Source: an uncultured Dorea sp. | GTDB taxonomy: Bacteria; Bacillota; Clostridia; Lachnospirales; Lachnospiraceae | Length of the DNA: 30,602 nucleotides | Direction of reading: 5' to 3' | Assembly (NCBI GenBank): GCA_910586965.1 | Contig: CAJUMF010000040.1 | Span: forward strand, 1 to 30,602 | Part shown: piece by piece, positions 23,654 through 30,602 of the stretch | How the letters are laid out: each line of letters starts with the position of its first letter | Numbering within the stretch: position 1 is the stretch's first letter | Notes under the pieces: model-generated | What the model saw: only the letters and a program-made list of their open reading frames with translations | What the model was told of the DNA's origin: nothing | Database searches by the model: none | Position numbers and translations under genes: made by a program

Positions 23654-24651
23654 CCTCTTTCATCCTCCTGCTTATAATAGATTACCTGGCTTCCGGAATT
23701 TTCAAACTGAAAAGGCACACAGACATAATCTGCCATCGCCTTCTTTAATTCTTTTCGCTTCTCCCTCGGCACAAAGAACAACATAAAGCCTCCGCCGCCT
23801 GCTCCTAAAAGTTTTCCTCCTACGGCGCCGTTTTCCATCCCCATACGGTACATAGCATCAATTCTTTCATCAGTCACATTATCTGCAAGTCCCTTCTTCA
23901 TTTTCCATGTTTCATTCAAAAGCGATCCAAATTCACGTATGTCCTCGTTTGAATTAAGGATTGCCAGAGCGTCTGAAACATACTGCTTTATTGTGTCAAG
24001 GCTTTTTGTATTTTCATCTATGCGTTCAATTTTCTTTTTTTCAATATTCTTAGAATATCTCTGAAATCCGGTGAAAACTAAAAGCAGGGAATCATTCAGT
24101 TCCTTTACCCTATCTCCGGATATTGTTATCGGTGTTGTCTCAATCTCACCATTTTTTCGGAAAATGATATGATTAAACCCTCCATAGGCCGCTGCCGTCT
24201 GATCCTGTGCTCCAACCGGTTCTTTGATCATATTCTGCTCAATATAGATACTGTCACGCATCAATTGATGCTTCGATGAAATTCTTCCTTCAAGCCCGTT
24301 TAAAGCATTCAACAGCCCAACAGTAAATGATGAACTTGAGCCTATCCCTGACCTTGCCGGAATGTCCGTATTATAGTGCATGTCCACACCGTAATCTATA
24401 TTCATAAAACGGAGAGTCTCTCTAATAGAGGGATGGTCAATCTCTTCGATATCTGATACACGTTCAGTCTTCGAACCATAGACAAATCTGTGCTTATAGT
24501 CCCAGAAAGGCGGCATATGCCGACAAGTGATATATAAGTATTTATCTATCGTTGTCGACAGAACTTCCCCTTCATGCTTTAAATAATAACTGGGAAGATC
24601 CGTACCGCCACCGAAAAAAGATATACGTAATGGTGTTCTTGTAATAATCAT
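23650..24651 (-). CDS. hddA: D-glycero-alpha-D-manno-heptose-7-phosphate kinase HddA
   Basis: This GHMP kinase has 333 residues: TPLRISFFGGGTDLP at 6-20 (sugar-binding start typical of HddA and fucokinase-like kinases), the ATP loop PARSGIGSSSS at 98-108, and the C-terminal KLLGAGGGGF. HddA phosphorylates D-glycero-alpha-D-manno-heptose-7-phosphate at C1, giving the alpha-1,7-bisphosphate used in the GDP branch. The presence of GmhA and an HddC-GmhB fusion in the same operon makes this assignment strong; an L-fucose or mevalonate kinase role is unlikely. The start follows TAGGAGA. Confidence 0.92.
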   Translation of the reverse strand: MIITRTPLRISFFGGGTDLPSYYLKHEGEVLSTTIDKYLYITCRHMPPFWDYKHRFVYGSKTERVSDIEEIDHPSIRETLRFMNIDYGVDMHYNTDIPARSGIGSSSSFTVGLLNALNGLEGRISSKHQLMRDSIYIEQNMIKEPVGAQDQTAAAYGGFNHIIFRKNGEIETTPITISGDRVKELNDSLLLVFTGFQRYSKNIEKKKIERIDENTKSLDTIKQYVSDALAILNSNEDIREFGSLLNETWKMKKGLADNVTDERIDAMYRMGMENGAVGGKLLGAGGGGFMLFFVPREKRKELKKAMADYVCVPFQFENSGSQVIYYKQEDERG

Positions 24652-24661
24652 CGTCTTTCTC

Positions 24662-25834
24662 CTAAGATATCAGTCCCTTGTTCCACGCATCATCCAACAT
24701 TTCTTCACCTAATGCGCGGTACACCTGGATTGCAATATCCGAATAATTAATTATACTACACGTATTTTTGATTCCCATTGTATGGAGCTGTTCCATAATC
24801 TGCTCCTCATAATCCCAGGATGGTGTTACCACCACACATTTGCCAACAGCTTCTTTTAATATTTCCGGGCTCTTAATTGGAATCCCTTCCTCTTCCTTCC
24901 CCCATTTCGAACTGTTATTATCGACAAAACATTCTATCCTGATATTGAATATCTTCATCAACCGTGCACAGTCTTTCCCCTGTTTCCCGGAACCAAACAA
25001 AATGCAGTCCTCATTCGAACACGGAAGTTCTTTCACATATTCTCTATACTGTTCTTTACTTAGAACCTTTCTATAATAATCTGCAATTCCCATAGCATAT
25101 GCTTTCTCCATACGCTCTGTGTATTTTACATATTTATCTCGCATATGAGGATATTCCTCAAGAAACTGTTTTCTCACTACCTCTGTATCACGAATGGCAC
25201 GATATATGCCAGATGTCGTTCTGCCACCTATGGAAAAATTTGTAATGTGACGGTCATCACCAATATGCGCGAACTTACGCCCCTCTGCGTATAATCTCAG
25301 GAAAAAAAGATAATCCGTCAAAAGCACATCGTTTTTCTTTTTGTAATTTGCTTCCAGCAGCTCCTTTTTCGCAAATGCACATACGGCACCTATCCACTGG
25401 GTTCCTTCCATAAAGAGCTTATCAGGGCTGAATTTTTTCAGATCCTTAAGTTCAGATACAGTTCCGTCACGCGTCATCATATTTCCATAACTCAGATCTG
25501 CATGTGATTCCTGGTATGCCGCCGCGACAAGCTCCAGTGCATATGGTTCATACCAGTCATCTGCCCCTAAAAATCCAATCAATTCACCGCTTGCATGAGG
25601 CAATGCCTTTGAAATCGCATTGGATGGTCCCCGATCCGGTTCAGACACCCAATAGGTCAGTTGATCTTCATATTTTCTGATTACATCAACCGTATCATCC
25701 GTAGAAGCTCCATCCATTACAATTAATTCTTTATATGGATAAGTTTGTTTTAATACACTTTCTATTGCCCTTCCCAAAGTCTCCGGCATATTGCGAACAG
25801 CAATTACAATGGTTATCTTGACATTTCCCTTCAT
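24662..25834 (-). CDS. GT2 glycosyltransferase with C-terminal Rossmann-like domain (copy 2)
   Basis: This protein of 390 residues is a paralogue of the GT2 at 14030-15202. The N-terminal domain shows ITIVIAVRNMPETLGRAI, VMDGASTDDT and GADDWYEPYAL. The C-terminal domain shows CILFGSGKQGKDCARL, ECFVDNN and GIPIKSPEIL, and it closes with DDAWNKGLIS. Donor and acceptor are not predictable; a GDP-heptose derivative is a reasonable donor because hddA begins 11 bases downstream. ATG 25834 follows AGGGGAG. Membrane helices are absent, so it is cytoplasmic. Confidence 0.9.
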   Translation of the reverse strand: MKGNVKITIVIAVRNMPETLGRAIESVLKQTYPYKELIVMDGASTDDTVDVIRKYEDQLTYWVSEPDRGPSNAISKALPHASGELIGFLGADDWYEPYALELVAAAYQESHADLSYGNMMTRDGTVSELKDLKKFSPDKLFMEGTQWIGAVCAFAKKELLEANYKKKNDVLLTDYLFFLRLYAEGRKFAHIGDDRHITNFSIGGRTTSGIYRAIRDTEVVRKQFLEEYPHMRDKYVKYTERMEKAYAMGIADYYRKVLSKEQYREYVKELPCSNEDCILFGSGKQGKDCARLMKIFNIRIECFVDNNSSKWGKEEEGIPIKSPEILKEAVGKCVVVTPSWDYEEQIMEQLHTMGIKNTCSIINYSDIAIQVYRALGEEMLDDAWNKGLIS

Positions 25835-25871
25835 CTGAACACTCCCCTAATCTGTTATATTATAATAATTG

Positions 25872-27239
25872 TCAACTTGCGGATAGCACCATCATATCTT
25901 TAGTCTCCCACTTAATCTGCATAAAATCTTCCCCACTTTTCAATCCCTTGTTCTCTAACTGAATTATAATTTCATGTGCATCCTGCGGCGTAATCAGATA
26001 AAAATATTTGTCCCATTCGTCCATATTTCCTGACCATACCACCGTCACTCCTCCCACCTGAATTCCATCTTTCTCAATATCATTGTCTACAATAAAGGCA
26101 ACAGGAAATTCCTGTTCCTGTACTACCTTCTGACACATGCCTCCAGCTCCGAATAAGACAATTTGTTTCTCCTGTTCCAGCACATATCTGATAGACGGGT
26201 AACTGTATGCATAAATAATCTCTGCAATCATTTTCACTAATAGATTCTGGTAGTTTTGCGATACTCTGTCTGCATCCATCTTTGCATATGGATAATCAAT
26301 CTTATCAGAAAAAAGCTTTTCTCTGTTTAAATAACGTTTTGCAACAGCTTTATTCTCTTCACTATAAAAGTCTAATATTTTTTCCCTATCTTTCGGGCTT
26401 AGCTGAAATCCCCCTTCATTACAGTATGTCAATCCCATTTCACTATAAAGACAATCAACAAATTCTTTTATAGCATCTGGATATCTCCCGAAAGCATTGT
26501 TCAATTTTCTTTTCACTTCTGTATCCATAGGGGATAACGACACATTTACACGTTTATTTTCTTGAAGTTCTCTATAACATATTTTGATAACCTGTTCCGC
26601 AAAATGTCTACATAAACCATATTCACAAGCATCTTCATAGGTATATACAGCCATATTTTCCTTACCTACAATTTCTTCAAATTCTCTCAAATATGTATCA
26701 TATTCATAAAACGTAATTTTGTGTTCCAGACAGTATCCACAATAGTCTCCCATTGACATGCTACTCACTCTTTGAGAATCACTTCTTTTATAAATATCCT
26801 TAAAAGCTTTAATTTTCTGTGTTCGATGGGATTCCATATGCATATCCTGACGGCGAAGATATACAACGCATTTGATTCTGTGTGCCCTAAACCTGCTTTT
26901 CAAACACGCCATATAGTCTTTTCCAGCAGCATCTGCAAAGATTGCTTCATCTGAAAGAATCACATTGCTTTTCGATAAATCAACTTCCAGCCGTTTCAAA
27001 AAATCTTCCCATTTCTTCTTTTCAAAATTATCCCCCTTTTTCTCTCCATGTAGAAACGTATACATCATCCCGTTTATAAATTTCCCGCTTTCTTGTACTC
27101 TTTCACTCAAAAAAGAATTATTATAATCTGCATACCTATATCCATGTTTCCGCAAAATATTTTCATTGCTAGCCAAAAATTTCTGTATCGAAGATGACCC
27201 TGCTTTACACATTCCTATATGAATAATCAATTCTGACAT
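25872..27239 (-). CDS. Sulfotransferase-like P-loop protein with C-terminal Rossmann-like domain
   Basis: This protein of 455 residues opens with IIHIGMCKAGSSSIQKF, the 5'-phosphosulfate-binding loop of PAPS-dependent sulfotransferases. CVVYLRRQDMHMESH at about 124-138 matches the 3'-phosphate-binding Arg...Ser element. The last ~100 residues (IVLFGAGGMCQK, AFIVDND, GGVTVVW) repeat the small domain seen at the C-termini of both GT2 proteins. It may sulfate the local glycan; no PAPS-forming genes are in the window. The gene is visibly more AT-rich than the chemotaxis and heptose genes. A distantly related P-loop function other than sulfation cannot be excluded. Confidence 0.75.
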   Translation of the reverse strand: MSELIIHIGMCKAGSSSIQKFLASNENILRKHGYRYADYNNSFLSERVQESGKFINGMMYTFLHGEKKGDNFEKKKWEDFLKRLEVDLSKSNVILSDEAIFADAAGKDYMACLKSRFRAHRIKCVVYLRRQDMHMESHRTQKIKAFKDIYKRSDSQRVSSMSMGDYCGYCLEHKITFYEYDTYLREFEEIVGKENMAVYTYEDACEYGLCRHFAEQVIKICYRELQENKRVNVSLSPMDTEVKRKLNNAFGRYPDAIKEFVDCLYSEMGLTYCNEGGFQLSPKDREKILDFYSEENKAVAKRYLNREKLFSDKIDYPYAKMDADRVSQNYQNLLVKMIAEIIYAYSYPSIRYVLEQEKQIVLFGAGGMCQKVVQEQEFPVAFIVDNDIEKDGIQVGGVTVVWSGNMDEWDKYFYLITPQDAHEIIIQLENKGLKSGEDFMQIKWETKDMMVLSAS

Positions 27240-27299
27240 TATTTTCCAATCTTCCTTTCAATATCTCTCGATTACAACTATTTAAAAATCCCAAATCAG

Positions 27300-28448
27300 C
27301 TATCCTTTTATAAGTACCGACACAAAATCCTTTATGTCAAGTCTATTATTTTCCATAATCACCTCAGGATTATGTCTTCTAATATCTTGCATAATTATTC
27401 GTCGATCGAACTTGGGTTTTAACCACTCCGAAACAATTTCAATGCTATAATCCCAGGTATCTACAATATATCCATTTGCGTCAATTTGTAATAAATTACC
27501 ATCGCTCACTATGATCAATCGACGATTCTGACCATGCTCCGAACATATTTTCCTCATATAATATTGAAATCTTGTCGAACGTCCATGTGGAAATTTATAA
27601 ATCTCCATATAATCGTCTTTACTGTAAACCTTCAGGCATCGAACCATACCTCGATCTACTATTTCTCCATTTGAAGAACTTCCACTGCCATAGCGGCAGG
27701 TAAACAGCAAAACACCATCGTTAATCAACATTCCGCCCAAAAATTGATCTTCCGGAAACGGAAGTATAATCTGTCTATGAGTATTCATACGAAGATCAAT
27801 AACCTGAACATTATTCTCTTCGCGTGGAATTAAATATACAATTGGACCATTTTGAATCAGAGAGGAATACTCCCAACCATCTCCCTCAGCACTCTTCCAC
27901 AAATGTTCAGCTTGCTTTTTTTTTAGATCGAACAAAGAAATTACGTTGCCATGTATCGACACAAAATGCAATTTATTTTCCCATATATAAGCTCCAATAC
28001 ATTTCTCTCCTGGAATCACATGAGGGAATTCTTCTATCGAATGTTTTTTTAAATCCACCATTACCATTGTGTTAAGCCTATGTCCACAGGGAATCAAAAT
28101 AAGTTTGTCACCTTCAAAAGTCAAATAATCTACAAAAGCATGTTCATTTGCATAATCATGCCCTCTCACTTCAAAATACTCCTCATCATAACTGTCCAAA
28201 TTCACACATACCAGCCTTCGCGCCCCCCAGGGAATAAACCATGCATAGCTTTCATAAAGAAAAGCATCTATATGACACATTCCTCGGCTGATTTCTACCG
28301 TAAATTGCTTTATAAATGTCGTCGTTCCTTTTTCTATATCGAAGCAAAATAGGCATCCTGTGGGATTAAATGATGAAAAATAAACTTTTCCTTTGTATTC
28401 AACTCCTGCATTTCCCTCTACATACATAACATCCGATTTCTCTTGCAT
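27300..28448 (-). CDS. Predicted beta-propeller-like protein of unknown function
   Basis: This protein of 382 residues has no signal peptide or membrane segment. It contains repeated four-strand-like units of about 45-50 residues in which a hydrophobic strand, a turn with Asp/Gly and a V-x-L-x-D-L-type strand recur (CLFCFDIEKG, MVMVDLKKH, VISLFDLKKK, VQVIDLRMN, LLQIDANG). This suggests a six- or seven-bladed propeller. I recognise no named family. It is the first gene of the glycan operon after the hairpin at 28508-28536, and it is AT-rich like the sulfotransferase gene that follows. ATG 28448 is preceded by AGGTAGAAG. It may serve as a binding or scaffold protein for the glycan enzymes, which is inference only. 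Confidence 0.65.
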   Translation of the reverse strand: MQEKSDVMYVEGNAGVEYKGKVYFSSFNPTGCLFCFDIEKGTTTFIKQFTVEISRGMCHIDAFLYESYAWFIPWGARRLVCVNLDSYDEEYFEVRGHDYANEHAFVDYLTFEGDKLILIPCGHRLNTMVMVDLKKHSIEEFPHVIPGEKCIGAYIWENKLHFVSIHGNVISLFDLKKKQAEHLWKSAEGDGWEYSSLIQNGPIVYLIPREENNVQVIDLRMNTHRQIILPFPEDQFLGGMLINDGVLLFTCRYGSGSSSNGEIVDRGMVRCLKVYSKDDYMEIYKFPHGRSTRFQYYMRKICSEHGQNRRLIIVSDGNLLQIDANGYIVDTWDYSIEIVSEWLKPKFDRRIIMQDIRRHNPEVIMENNRLDIKDFVSVLIKG

Positions 28449-28507
28449 ATATCTTCTACCTTTTCGTTCACTCTACATATAGCCACAATCTTATATACAA
28501 AACTTCA

Positions 28508-28536
28508 GGCCGACAGCAAAACGTCAGCCATCGGCC
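28508..28536 (-). terminator. Probable (perhaps partial) terminator after the secreted surface protein gene
   Basis: GGCCGA (28508-28513) pairs with TCGGCC (28531-28536) around a 17-base loop. On the minus strand it lies 24 bases after the stop of the secreted protein gene and is followed by TGAAGTTTTG, a weak T tract. It may end most transcripts while letting some read through into the glycan genes. Confidence 0.5.
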
Positions 28537-28560
28537 CAAAATTTCTTATCACATATAAAC

Positions 28561-29652
28561 TTATTTTGTAATTGTCAATTCCACTACAACCGAAACATCA
28601 TTATCGAAGGTAACTTTAATATATTTTTTAGTCCCAACAGCTGGTGCTGGAAACTTTCCAGCCGGGAAAGTAATGGTATTTCCGTTGATTGTACAAGCGC
28701 TAGTCTGATCATCGTTAACTTCTGTTTCACTCGAACCACTCTTTACACTCGTAATGGACGTTGCTGCACTGTCACCTGAGCCAAAGTCTGTAACAATATC
28801 AAATGTTGTAGTTCTATCGTAATTATACTGCTTTACTTCAATACTCGGAGCTACATCCGGAACATCTTTATACTCAACCTGGTCACTCGCATCAACCGTT
28901 GCACCATCAGCAGCTTTAGCATACGCCCATGTTACATCAACTGTCGGAGCTGTTGTACCTTCAGGTATCGCAAGCTTACTTACAGCGCCTGTCATGCTGA
29001 TATCTATTGCCTTCCATGTTGTAGCGTCAGCTTTCTTCTGGTATACATACTTGTTGTTCTCATCTACTGTAACTTCAAAATTTCCTGGCGTACCTGCAAT
29101 TGTTTTTGAAATTGTTGCTTCTGTTCCCGATACAACACTCGGAGTGCCTTTACCTACTGCCAAGCCGAGATAAAGTTCCGGTGTACCTGTTGCTGCAGGA
29201 GTTGAAGAAGTAGCGAGTGTGATATCCTTTCCGCCTGCAGATGCTGTTGTCTTAACCTTTACGGTAAGAGTTACATCGCAGCTGCCGTCATTAATCGCCT
29301 TGAGCGTATTGCTCGTGTTCGCATAAGTCTTGTCAGCTGTCTGGAAATATACCCCCGTGTCACTGTCTGCTGCCGGAAATACGGAACCTTCCGGATACTT
29401 CTTTCCGCTGGTTTCCTGAATCAGACGCTCCGGGTCCATCGTGTACGCAAACGGTGATGAGTCTGCCGGAACTACAGGAAGGATCATACTCTCAACTACC
29501 TTCTCCAAATGTCCTTCACTTGTACCGGATCCTGATGTGCCGCCTGACTTGGAAGCTGCGTCACCTCCTGCATCCGCAGCAAATGCGGTGAGCGTACTGC
29601 CCATCACCATGGTTGTTACAAGAATTGCCGTCATTAATTTTTTCTTGCACAT
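28561..29652 (-). CDS. Secreted surface protein, Thr/Ala/Asp-rich, with Sec signal peptide
   Basis: This protein of 363 residues starts with Lys-rich MCKKK, a hydrophobic stretch and an AFA-AD cleavage site after about residue 25. The mature start is Gly/Ser-rich (28-46). After that come beta-rich, Thr/Ser/Ala-rich segments with few aromatic residues and repeated strand-like patterns, such as TVKVKTT and EVTVDEN, and the end VSVVVELTITK. No LPXTG, SLH or choline-binding motif is present, so anchoring is unclear. The composition suits an abundant fibre, sheath or surface-layer-type protein and a possible acceptor for O-glycans. The start follows a very strong AAGGAGGA, suggesting high expression. 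Family not recognised. Confidence 0.82.
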   Translation of the reverse strand: MCKKKLMTAILVTTMVMGSTLTAFAADAGGDAASKSGGTSGSGTSEGHLEKVVESMILPVVPADSSPFAYTMDPERLIQETSGKKYPEGSVFPAADSDTGVYFQTADKTYANTSNTLKAINDGSCDVTLTVKVKTTASAGGKDITLATSSTPAATGTPELYLGLAVGKGTPSVVSGTEATISKTIAGTPGNFEVTVDENNKYVYQKKADATTWKAIDISMTGAVSKLAIPEGTTAPTVDVTWAYAKAADGATVDASDQVEYKDVPDVAPSIEVKQYNYDRTTTFDIVTDFGSGDSAATSITSVKSGSSETEVNDDQTSACTINGNTITFPAGKFPAPAVGTKKYIKVTFDNDVSVVVELTITK

Positions 29653-29720
29653 AATTTTTTTCCTCCTTGATAAATTTATTATGTAATCCGCACCCTCCTT
29701 GTACGGTAATTACCCTGTAA

Positions 29721-30245
29721 CTACTTTTCTACTACTATTTTGAAGCCTACACGGAGTGTACTCAGCGTATTTTGCTCTTCATCTATCAGGTGATAGACCA
29801 TAACGCAATCATGCGTACCTTTCTTTAGTGGCTTATCAAGTGCGATATTTTCCATCTCACTTCCTCTGGGAATTACCGGTGATTCAAGAATCGATTCTGA
29901 TTCGTCATCCGCCAAAAACACATCGAAATACACATCATTCGTATTCTCTTCCACATTTCTGACAAAAGCATCCTCCGAAGCTGCGTCTCCCGTTTTAAAA
30001 TGCCATTCCATGGGCATTTCAACATTGTAGTAGCCCGGTTCCACATATTTCTGGTTTATCATCTCATCAGTTACTTTTTCCACATTATCCTTATTTACTA
30101 CAACGTTCCTTTTGGGTTCATCTTCTTTCCCTTTAAGAAGCAAAAACACAAGAACCGCAAGAAGTATAATAATTATCACTATACCCGCAATGATTATCTT
30201 TTTATTATTATCTTTCCGTTTTTTCCCTGCCGCTTTACTACTCAC
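29721..30245 (-). CDS. Single-pass membrane protein with extracellular beta-rich domain
   Basis: This protein of 174 residues has a basic cytoplasmic N-terminus (KKRKDNNKK), a membrane helix at about 17-37 and an acidic external domain. Phrases such as EPGYYNVEMPMEWHFKTG, ENTNDVYFDVFLADD and HDCVMVYHLID suggest an immunoglobulin-like fold of about 110 residues. I do not recognise a named family. It may be an accessory or assembly protein for the secreted protein encoded 68 bases downstream. The start is GTG behind GGAGG, and it overlaps the end of the upstream gene by 8 bases. Confidence 0.8.
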   Translation of the reverse strand: MSSKAAGKKRKDNNKKIIIAGIVIIIILLAVLVFLLLKGKEDEPKRNVVVNKDNVEKVTDEMINQKYVEPGYYNVEMPMEWHFKTGDAASEDAFVRNVEENTNDVYFDVFLADDESESILESPVIPRGSEMENIALDKPLKKGTHDCVMVYHLIDEEQNTLSTLRVGFKIVVEK

Positions 30246-30602
30246 CAGCCACTACCTCCGTATCTATATCCTCTTTTACTTCTTCATCAGCTTCATTCTG
30301 ATCAGTTAATTCCTCTTTGCTTTCATCATTATCAGCCGCCTTGCCCTGTTCGCTTCCGCCTTCATCCGCAGTTGCTTCCGGTTGTTCTTGTTTCGTTCCC
30401 GCATCATCCAGAGCTTTGTCTGACTGCGGTATCTCTTCCTGATCTTTTTGTTTATCTTCCTGTTCCGAATCCTTCTGTTCGTTTGCTATCTTTTTTCCAT
30501 TAAATATAGCGTCTTTCCTTAACGCAGGATTTTCCTTCGGCAAGACCTTCCATGTTACCACTATCTCAGGAACAGCTTTTGTTAAAGCAGACCAATCACC
30601 TT
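30238..30602 (-). CDS. C-terminal part of a protein with a long acidic tail; runs off the right edge
   Basis: The frame is open to the window edge. It reads GDWSALTKAVPEIVVTWKVL and NPALRKDAIFNGKKI, then about 75 residues composed largely of Glu, Asp, Gln, Ala and Lys (EDKQKDQEEI, NEADEEVKEDIDTEVVAGE). The tail looks disordered. The part before it resembles the end of a beta-rich surface domain (VVTWKV). No membrane segment or sorting signal is visible in the part seen. It is translationally coupled to the membrane protein gene by an 8-base overlap. Function not recognised. Confidence 0.7.
   Translation of the reverse strand, partial: GDWSALTKAVPEIVVTWKVLPKENPALRKDAIFNGKKIANEQKDSEQEDKQKDQEEIPQSDKALDDAGTKQEQPEATADEGGSEQGKAADNDESKEELTDQNEADEEVKEDIDTEVVAGE

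Noticed and set aside
29705..29714. Perfect palindrome GGTAATTACC before the secreted protein gene
   Set aside because: Ten bases without a matching second site or promoter context; chance occurrence in AT-rich DNA cannot be excluded.
30000..30503. Plus-strand frame of 167 codons near the right edge
   Set aside because: Its His/Pro/Phe-rich product is the reverse reading of the acidic tail and membrane helix of the minus-strand genes.
1..30602. Search for CRISPR arrays, tRNA/rRNA genes, insertion sequences, phage genes and riboswitches
   Set aside because: No regular spaced repeats, cloverleaf or rRNA segments, transposase motifs or recognisable riboswitch cores were seen; no gene-free stretch exceeds about 150 bases.

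Overview
The window looks like a chromosomal segment of a motile Gram-positive Clostridia member, probably Lachnospiraceae. Evidence for this is strong AGGAGG-type ribosome binding sites, moderate-to-low GC, a compact cheA-cheW-cheR-cheB operon, stand-alone FlhB-like and FliK-like proteins, and a surface-protein/glycan locus. The placement is inferred from gene style, not from a marker gene.

Region 1 (1-7.8 kb) concerns motility and chemotaxis. It holds the start of a minus-strand lytic transglycosylase, a plus-strand PilZ (c-di-GMP receptor) gene with its own promoter and terminator, a minus-strand pair (FliK-like protein, then a small FlhB C-domain protein), and the plus-strand operon cheA-cheW-cheR-cheB. 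A hairpin at about 7.85 kb separates it from a converging AAA-ATPase/PD-(D/E)XK-family gene (7.9-9.4 kb). That gene has lost its C-terminal end and seems to lack a normal start codon.

Region 2 (9.46-28.4 kb) is one long, tightly packed minus-strand operon with many ATGA or shorter overlaps, read from right to left. In transcription order it encodes a beta-propeller-like protein, a sulfotransferase-like protein, a GT2 glycosyltransferase, HddA kinase, a split transketolase, a B12-type radical SAM enzyme, a GDP-fucose-synthase/ColC-like reductase, a GDP-mannose-dehydratase-like enzyme, a ColD-like PLP 3-dehydratase (His in place of the PLP lysine), a fused HddC-GmhB protein, GmhA, a second GT2, a small Rossmann-like protein, a DUF4422 transferase, a ribulose-phosphate-epimerase-like protein, a cytidylyltransferase, a left-handed-beta-helix acyltransferase and a polyol-phosphate dehydrogenase. 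Together these predict (a) GDP-D-glycero-D-manno-heptose from sedoheptulose-7-phosphate, (b) its conversion to a GDP-3,6-dideoxyheptose, possibly modified further by the radical SAM enzyme and/or the transketolase, and (c) a CDP-pentitol from ribulose/xylulose-5-phosphate.

Region 3 (28.5-30.6 kb) lies upstream in the same direction. It encodes a secreted surface protein with a clear signal peptide, a single-pass membrane protein and the acidic tail of a further protein cut by the window edge. A hairpin lies between this region and the glycan genes. No flippase, polymerase, polyprenyl-phosphate sugar transferase, tRNA, rRNA, CRISPR array, insertion sequence or phage gene was seen. The most interesting element is the predicted 3,6-dideoxyheptose pathway with its radical SAM and transketolase additions, flanked by two paralogous GT2 genes.
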